Assembly: GCA_910574455.1 (NCBI GenBank)
Contig: CAJSYZ010000002.1
Location: 2,009,671 to 2,073,670, forward strand
Direction: 5' to 3'
DNA: 64,000 nt
Source of the DNA: Trichaptum fuscoviolaceum
Taxonomy: Eukaryota > Basidiomycota > Agaricomycetes > Hymenochaetales > Trichaptaceae
In this document: piece by piece, positions 57,050 to 64,000 of the stretch
Layout of the letters: each line of letters opens with the position of its first letter
Numbering within the stretch: position 1 is the first letter of the stretch
The notes under the pieces: model-generated
Seen by the model: the letters and a program-made list of their open reading frames with translations, nothing else
Told to the model about the DNA's origin: nothing
Database searches by the model: none
Program-made: the position numbers and the translations under genes

Positions 57050-60000
57050 ATGGAAATTTTCAACCGCGCACCAACTATTTCCGAAGACACTCTGCAGTAC
57101 AAACTCTACCCGCCTACAGACGAGGCAGACAGGGCTTCAGTGACAAGTCTTGCGGCTCGGATAACAACCTTCGTAGACTCCCTACTCCCCAATCACATAT
57201 GGCACCGCGACGCATTCGAACTCAAGGTCGTCGTAGACCCGGATGTAAAAGACAGGTGGATGCTTGAAGGTTTTATGCGGGTTGGAGATAGTGTAGACGA
57301 CGAATGGTGCGTTGTTTGGCTGTTGAGAGAGGTTAGCAAAGAGTGGGATGTAGCAATAAGGTATGTCAGCTATGAATTGTTTAACAAAAGCACGGTGTGG
57401 AGATGACCAAAGACATTTGCAGCGTGTTCGACTCGGATGGGGAGTTCCTCCTCATCGAAGCTGCTGATCATCTGCCGCACTGGGTGACCCCGACCAACTC
57501 CGAGAATAGGGTGCACTTTAATCCCAATCACCTTCACTGGCTTCTCCCTACTGATCATTTATTATGTCTAGGTCTGGATACACCGCTCGCATCTGCATCT
57601 CGTTCCTCTGTCTTACTTGTCACCGCTATCTACCAGGCCCAGACGCCGACGGCAACAAACCGAAGATGACCAAGAAAACAACGCATTTGAGAATGACGAT
57701 GATGATGAATGGCTCAATGCTCAAGACGCATTGAAGGCAGTGAGGTCGAGAGATTTGACAGAAGCGCCTACGGAAGTAGAGGAAGCAGTCTGGAAAAGGA
57801 TTTCTGGGTAAAGATGAGCTATATACTCATTTTACGGACGACTCTAACTAGCTAAAAAAGATATCCGAATGCAGCTCAGTACCATGTTCATGTTGCAAAG
57901 GCTTTCCTTCCGGTGGACATAGTGAAGGCGATTTCGCAGAATCCTACTTTAGTTCAACGAGCTGTAGAAACCTTTTATACAAGAGATGCAGCTCAACTCA
58001 GGGTATGTTCACTGGATTCTACCAGAGAGCTCTTCTGAAGGTTTATGATCAGGCTGCTCATCGGATGTCACGTTTCCCTCCAAAACCTGACGTCCTTACA
58101 CCGGTGCGAATGACCCGAACTGCATATGCACAACTAGTTGGCCAAAAATTCCATCCACCAAAAATCTTTGGCAAATTCAAAGAGCGTGAAGACAGTAAGG
58201 AATGGAAATGGAGAGATATCGGGATGAAGATAGTATGCACTCTGCACGCTCGTGGGTATAATTTACTGACGCATTATTGAGACAGGCTTGTGGCTTTGAA
58301 ATGTCCTTCCAGGAAAGTAAGGCTCGATCCGACGGTATCAATGCCGTTAGCCTGAAGGTCTCGGTAAGTGGTACATTTTCTGTGTTCCAAGTTACTCCCT
58401 GAAGCCTAATTTGTCTAGGCAGAGGCTCGAAAAGAAGCACTCCGTCGTAACACTGAATATGAAGAATATATTGCCCGTTTAGAATCGACTGGTTTCTTTA
58501 GGGGTGAACTACGTGGTTCTAGGCTTTGGAACGAGCTGGAAGATAAGGCGGCGGATATCTTCATAAATTCAAAGCGAGAGGAGTACGTGCATATACCTTA
58601 ATTCCAAACAAATGTAAGAAGTCCTTACGATCGATATGCAGTGATGCAGCGCGCCCGTCTTTCGCTTTTGAGGTCAACACAGCGATCGCAAGAGCTGGTG
58701 AAAGTGCCTTCGTCTCCAACCTGGAGGAAGAATCAGATGATTGGATGACCGTGGACGCTGAAGGCTTCGAACAGAAGCTCACGGAGACCATGCGTCTGGG
58801 ATCATCGAAAGTCAAGGAAGACATGGCCAGGACTGAGGCCATGGATGTTGATACAGCCACAGGAGCAGAGGACGAATCTCAACTTGCGAATGCGCAGGCT
58901 CAAAAGCTCCAGGGTCTGGCGAAGAAAATAGAAAGGTTTGTGGAAGGAGACGGGACACTGGAAGGCGCAGTATTCGATGAGTATGTGCCTCATTTCGTTA
59001 CTTTTGGCTTGACATCTGATTAAGTATATAGCGATCAGATGTCGGAGGACGAAGATAATAGCGATGGGCAGCTCTCGGACTTCAGCGAGGAAAAGTTTTC
59101 GGATTCCGAAGACGAACATCTCCTGACAGAGGAAGCCGAGGACCCTGTAGGGAAGGCTGCGCGACAAGAAGCCCTGGATAAACTTGTTCCAGGGATCGAT
59201 CCTGCAGAATATGGCAAAATGCCAGCTTCCTATTACAGCCGCTCGCAAAAAGTTGCTCCTGTGACAATGGAAACGGAACTGCGCGATAAAATGATGACCG
59301 CAGGAGGAATGCCATCTGACGCAGTTACCCCTAAAGCAAAGCCTATTAGACGTCCGATTCTGCCTCGGGATAAATTCGATGGAGTTGACTCTGACGATGA
59401 GACAGACGAGGAGGGCACGGATGATGAATCAGATGAAGAGAGACCACAGATTGTTGGCGAACTGGAAATCGATATGAGCGAGGAGCAGGACGACTTTGTC
59501 CGGTTCTCCAGAGAAGCTCTTGGTATCACTGAGGATATGTGGAAGGATATCGTTCATGATCGGGAAAGTCGAGGCGGTGACTTAGTTTCTCTTACTATAC
59601 TGGGAATATACCCTAACTAGATCATCTTTTAGCATTCGTCCCAAAAGGTATTGACCCAAAGCAGAAACGCAACAAAGATGCAAGTAGTGCCGCGAACTCC
59701 GCTAACACTCCCAATAGTAGTGAGGGGTCAGGTCCCCGATTGCGAAGTCCGCAAGCCGGTCCCCGTCCGAATGCCAACCCAAATCTTGATTCGTTCGAGG
59801 CGGTTATGGAAGCCATGGAAATCGAGCTTAAAAGGGCCCGTCTAGCTAAAGAAGGGGGAACTACTCGTCTGACAGGTGCTATGACATCGAAACGACGGAA
59901 TGTTAACACAACTGCGATAACTGACAGGAAAGGGAAAGAGAAGGTCCAGTTATCACAAGTATCCGATGATGAGGACTTCGAGGCTGCTATGGATGCGGAG

Positions 60001-60177
60001 CTTCGTGCAGCTCTGGAGCAGGAGGAAGGGGACTCAGGGGCAGAGGAACCGATGGACTACGGCCTTATTAAAAATTTCCTGGAAAGCTTCAAAAGCCAAG
60101 CAGGCCTGGCAGGACCTGTAAGTAGCTTGGCAGGTCGTTTAGAGCCCGGATGGTCACTTCCCAGAGACTCTTCGTAG
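57050..60177 (+). CDS. Ecdysoneless/SGT1 family protein
   Basis: Start MEIFNRAPTISEDTLQYKLYP (ATG 57050), about nine exons, stop 60177. Family blocks: HIWHRDAFELKV, then VFDSDGEFLLIEAADHLPHW, VWIHRSHLHLVPLSYLSP (joined across the intron ending about 57570), WKRISGYPN, HVHVAKAFLPVDIV, RDAAQLRAAHRMSRFPP, KIFGKFKER, acidic stretches (DSDDETDEE), and the end helical part DEDFEAAMDAELRAALE. The family, ECD in flies and hSGT1 in humans (not the Skp1 partner SGT1), takes part in splicing of U5-related transcripts, cell-cycle control and in yeast/fungi glycolytic gene expression. The first exon-intron joint (donor 57361, acceptor about 57421) was chosen to keep VFDSDGEF in frame. Confidence 0.9.
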
Positions 60178-60537
60178 TCTATTACATAGTTTCAGCACCC
60201 TATTTTCTACATTACTGCTCTTCAGAAGCTGACTCGATTTTTCACTCGTAAATGACTCGCGCTGCTTATGAAGCTACTGACAAGGCAGGCGGCTTCGGGA
60301 ACTGTGAGTCACTGAGGCGCGGGAAGTGGGCGGGAAATACCCCTTTGGGACGGTACTAAATGGGATGACGTATCACGTGCTCCCCATTCAACGGGTCAAC
60401 CATTTGCTCGGCTCCGGCCAGTCCAACACAATGAACCACAAACTTAGTATAAGAGCAGCATCTCGCTTCTTGCGTCCTCTTCAGAACGGCACATTCTTAG
60501 CTATACATCAATCGCACTACCTGAAAAGCTCATCACA
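60178..60537. other. Spacer between the ECD and F-box genes
   Basis: 360 bp containing the F-box promoter. A CACGTG-like word (TCACGTGCT) lies near 60373-60381. Nothing else clear. Confidence 0.4.
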
Positions 60538-62211
60538 ATGTTATCCCTCGAAGATCTACCTCTTGATATCCGTGATCGGTTGCTGGTGTACATGCCAGAC
60601 TTTCTGTCCTTGCGATGCGCTGTTTTGTCTTCGGGGTATCTTCTCGAAGCGTACAAGGCGAGGAAGAAGTCAATCTTCCGTTCAGTGTTAGAAAACGAGG
60701 CTGGTCCCCTACTACCTTATGCCACCGCCCTCATACGAGTCAGAGCTGCGATCGGAAATAATGATGGCGAGCAAATCTTCTCGAAGTTGAACAATCCAGA
60801 GTCCGACTGTTGGAGGGACATCCAGGCGCGGGAGGCTTTTGAGCTAACAAGGGTGGCAAGTATTGTCAATCGTTTAGAGGTGCATTTCAGCTTGAGGTTC
60901 GTTACTCGCTCCTTTCGTTATCGGCTATACCTTGACAGTTTTCCTCCGTAGATATAAAGACAGGACAGCAATAAAATGCACGTTTGAAGATGCGGAATCT
61001 AACCGTTTTCGAAAAACAGCATACCTGTTATGGATTCTTGGCACTATCGCAAACGATAGGTTTTCTCGGGTGAAGCCAAGGCTCAGTTTCCTCTCTACGT
61101 TATCGGACGGTGAACTGTGCGCAATCGAGGAGATGATGCGTTTCCTTGATGAGCTTCACCTTGGTTCCTTGGGAATCCGAGGTGATGATCCTCTCTGTCT
61201 AAACTCCAAACAGTGATTTTAAGCTAACACAGATCATCCATTAACTTAGATTTACGTCCGGGTTCTACGAGGCCAACATCATATTTGTTAGATAATATTC
61301 TATACATCTTCGATGGATATGGGTCAAATCAAGGTCCTTGGCCTAATCACTGGGTCCCCGGAGCGTCATTTGGGGGGAATCTAGGTGTTTCCACTGCATT
61401 TGAAACTTTATGGAAAGATAGGAAGGTCTCTCAGCTTTTTGAAGGGAAATATAATCGCCAATCTATCCTCTCACGTGCGAGGGTAGAGAGCATTCAGGCC
61501 TGTGAGTTGACATTTGATTACCCCATTCATCCCACTGATCGGCGCACAGGTCAAAAATGTGGCGCTCAACAGGAAAACATTCTCTTCAGCGAAAACAGTA
61601 CGCCTATACTATTCAGACAAAAATAATTTTCTTATAATTGGATACTCTAGATTGGAATTGGGTGCAGACTCGGATAAGACTTCTCGAATTCCGTCATCTC
61701 TTTCCAGGAAAGTTGTCGATGAACGAGCAAATTATGAACCATTTCTTTGAGTATATGAACAACAATCAAATCGCCCCTATGCTCTACGACATGTACGCCT
61801 GCCAAAATGATCCTGGAAGTGGCTGGAACAAGGGAGACTGGATATGTCTTGATTGCCTAAAAACGTTCATCAGCGAAAATATTCTCTCTTGGCTTGTTCG
61901 CCAGCTGGTTCAAGGTCCGTGTGTTAAACTGCCGGATTTAACGTTGCGAAAGCTGACGAAAATCATTGTTAGACGGCCATCAATTTGAGGAGAACTGCTG
62001 GTAAGCGTTATGAATCCACTATAATAATTGCTCTCTGATGAGTATCGCAGGTATGGATACAATTGTCGAACACAGGTTCACAGATGGGAACATGCGAGGA
62101 AACTAAATGTGTGTCACACTTTATTCATTATCGTCGGAACTAATGCTAAGGTTACGTTCTCAGCATCTTTGTGAACCAACAACTAGAGATAACTCTAATG
62201 GTCAGAATTAA
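60538..62211 (+). CDS. F-box protein with Cys/His-rich C-terminal module
   Basis: Start MLSLEDLPLDIRDRLLVYMP (ATG 60538) is an F-box (LP-x-x-I-x-x-x-L near the N-terminus). About six or seven exons follow with helical, Leu-rich content (AYLLWILGTIAND, EEMMRFLDELHLG). The C-terminal part, built across three introns, reads WICLDCLKTFI, then EENCWYGYNCRTQVHRWEHA and KLNHLCEPTTR, stop 62209-62211. The pattern C-x2-C ... C-x5-C ... H-x3-H ... H-x-C suggests a metal-binding module. I recall this ending from Agaricomycete F-box-like proteins but know no named domain for it. A role as SCF ubiquitin-ligase substrate receptor is inferred from the F-box. The middle exon borders (about 61200-61640) are uncertain. 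Confidence 0.75.
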
Positions 62212-62535
62212 GTCTCGCCAGTGATGATCTATGCAAAGGGAAGCCGGATCCGCAATCATTGAAGCCGGCCTCTTATTATCAAATGAATAACGGATAACTG
62301 TTCGATTTGGACTACTGGATCTATCTACTCATTATAGGACTTGTAATATAGCGATATGTTGTTCTTCTTAGCTATATATGCACGTATACTTTCTTCTAAA
62401 GTAAACCGATGTTACTTACGTAGATCTCAATTTGATTATGTAATATGTGTATACTGTTCCTACGTGCTATCATGTCCTCACCACTTGGTACTTAACCACT
62501 ACTACGAGTATGCACGCTCCTCTTACTAGAATAAG
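62212..62535. other. Spacer between the F-box and AP-3 sigma genes
   Basis: 324 bp, AT-rich, with several TATATA-like words (about 62345-62395). It holds the F-box 3' UTR and the AP-3 sigma promoter. Confidence 0.4.
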
Positions 62536-63598
62536 ATGATTCACGCCGTACTTATTTGTGAGCAAAGTACTCTTCTAGCTGCACTCTATCTAACTTCAAA
62601 TGCAAGATAGTCAACACCTCTGGTGTGCCGCGACTGACAAAGTTCTACACTCCACTGCGTTCCGCCTCTCAACCGCTCATCCAGAAGATATTTTCTCTTA
62701 TCTCATCTCGGCCTGCTACACTCTGTAACTTCCTCGATGCTCCAGAGCTCCAGAGCTTTCTAGGAGAACGAATAGGAGAGGAGGTTCGGGTTGTGTACAG
62801 GAACTATGCTACCCTCTACTTCGTGTTCGTTGTCGACACGTCCGAAAGTGAGCTAGGGATCCTGGATCTTATCCAGGTATGTGCAACTTATTATCCTGAA
62901 TATAAAGTATGAGTATTGTGAACTCATCACTTTGGTCAATGAAGGTCTTTGTAGAATCGCTAGACAGGGCATTTGAGAATGTTTGCGAGCTCGACCTCGT
63001 CTTCCACTTCGATGACGTATGTGCCAATCTACTCTATGCACCGCACTCTAATGAAAGACATGACTTACATGAACTACATGTTCATTCTCTAGGTGCATCA
63101 TATTCTGGCTGAAGTGATACAAGGGGGTTTAGTCCTGGAGACGAATGTCGATGAAATTGCTGCAGCCGGTACGTATATTCGTCTTATATTCGTCCACTGT
63201 CCGCTAGGGGCGACTATGATCATGATCTAAGAGTAGTCCAGTAATCCCGCAGTGAGAATAGTGTTGCCTTGACATCCAATGCTTGGGAAGGCATTGTTTC
63301 GCATTCCCCACGTACTCATTGGCCTGTTGAGACCCACATTACTTCCATTATTTCATTTATTCTTCATCAACTCTCACAGATCCCCCCTTATCTGACATCC
63401 GTGCCCCAGTAATATCTTGCAAACGCTGATATCCTCTCTTCTACCTTTACAGTTCAAACGGCGAGCCAGGCACGCAAACAGTCGTTCCTGTCCGCAAATC
63501 CACTCGCTCTGGGAACGGGTTCCGGGCCGCGTAGCTCATCACTACAAACACCTCTCGGATGGCTTGCGAACAAATTTACCGGTGTAGGTGCACGATGA
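62536..63598 (+). CDS. APS3: AP-3 adaptor complex small (sigma) subunit
   Basis: Exons 62536-62557, 62611-62876, 62945-63016, 63093-63168 and 63453-63598 give 193 residues. The tiny first exon supplies MIHAVLI, and splicing gives the sigma-family start MIHAVLIFNTSGVPRLTKFY. Further blocks: VVYRNYATLYFVFVVD, SESELGILDLIQVFVESLDR, FENVCELDLVFHFDDVHHIL, and EVIQGGLVLETNVDEI. The wording LGILDLIQ and the FNTSGVPRL start fit AP-3 sigma rather than AP-1 or AP-2. The tail after ETNVDEI is about 50 residues, Ser- and Gly-rich. AP-3 carries cargo from Golgi or endosomes to the vacuole. All introns are GT-AG with matching phases. Confidence 0.93.
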
Positions 63599-64000
63599 AT
63601 GGGCTGTGACTTACATACCACGAGTTCAGTTGTATCAAATGTATATCCGCGACCGGTCAATAATCGCTAAAAGCACCTTCCACTGCATAAGTCGTTTACC
63701 GGAAGGGGAGCTGAATGACCCAAGGAAGCGGATATTTGAGCCACTACAACGGGAGACTTTTGGGCGGCGGTAACTTGCGGGAGCATTCACCGCCGATGAT
63801 ATTACCCCGGAGAGGGCTCGATCATGCGTGCGACTGGGCACAATCTCCGTGAGGATACAAAACCGTGTCGAGTAAAGCTGAAGTTTAGTCCGTATAACGC
63901 GTCGGATATAATTGGATGCTGGTGAGCTCATCGTATCTGTTGGTGTTCATAGACATAAAGTTGGTGTGTGAGATGAAGACCGGACTAGTGTTCGTCAGTT
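63599..64000. other. Right-end region after AP-3 sigma
   Basis: 402 bp to the window edge. A 98-codon frame on the - strand (63635-63931) has no recognisable content. I support no gene here. Confidence 0.4.

Overview
The window is nuclear DNA of a filamentous basidiomycete, most likely an Agaricomycete (mushroom-forming fungus). The signs are many short (about 45-65 nt) spliceosomal introns, very compact gene spacing, a large-subunit fungal catalase with a C-terminal DJ-1-like domain, a GPI-anchored chitin deacetylase, and an F-box protein with the Cys/His-rich C-terminal module that I associate with Agaricomycetes. Species cannot be set from the sequence alone. Most genes were rebuilt by hand-joining exons. 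Several (MTQ2, VMA7, the ZNF706-like gene, the 5' half of ALG10, the CSN6 junctions) are not visible as long open frames.

Layout. 1-918: 3' end of a NAP-family histone chaperone. 1623-3388: secreted chitin deacetylase. 5148-7130 (-): SRPK-type SR-protein kinase. 8438-11560 (-): SAC1 phosphoinositide phosphatase, divergent from the U2 snRNP A' protein (11840-12754). 12941-13742 (-): TMEM205-like membrane protein. 13995-15425 (-): COP9 signalosome CSN6, divergent from ALG10 (15683-17483), whose stop lies 9 bp from that of the eRF1 methyltransferase MTQ2 (17493-18542, -). 18703-21918 (-): kinesin-6, sharing a 196-bp promoter containing two MluI cell-cycle boxes with a KNL1/Spc7 kinetochore gene (22115-26154). 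26441-32215 (-): two tandem threonine aldolase paralogues. 32651-33046: small ZNF706-like zinc-finger protein. 33362-33780 (-): Tim10. 34111-37425: UTP4. 37813-38720 (-): Mpv17/PMP22 family protein. 39157-39595: two identical intron-bearing tRNA-Lys(CTT) genes in inverted orientation. 40305-41525 (-): C2H2 transcription factor followed by a 5.7-kb gene desert. 47214-49785 (-): catalase divergent from histone H3 (50187-50762). About 50.9-54.3 kb: an element-like segment with imperfect inverted ends carrying a rearranged CLF1 splicing-factor pseudogene. 54379-55896: Tim21. 56172-56801 (-): V-ATPase subunit F, divergent from ecdysoneless/SGT1 (57050-60177). 60538-62211: F-box protein. 62536-63598: AP-3 sigma.

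Most of the window is conserved housekeeping. Themes recur: splicing (SRPK, U2A', CLF1 relic, ECD), chromosome segregation (kinesin-6 and KNL1 back to back), mitochondrial import (Tim10, Tim21), and chromatin (NAP, H3). The less ordinary parts are the threonine aldolase duplication (one copy with a possible mitochondrial presequence), the inverted tRNA pair, the CLF1-bearing element, the two-residue-longer H3 tail, and several unusual introns (GC-AG, 35 nt, paired 24-nt exons). I found no CRISPR array, no rRNA, and nothing that clearly forms a new multi-gene system.
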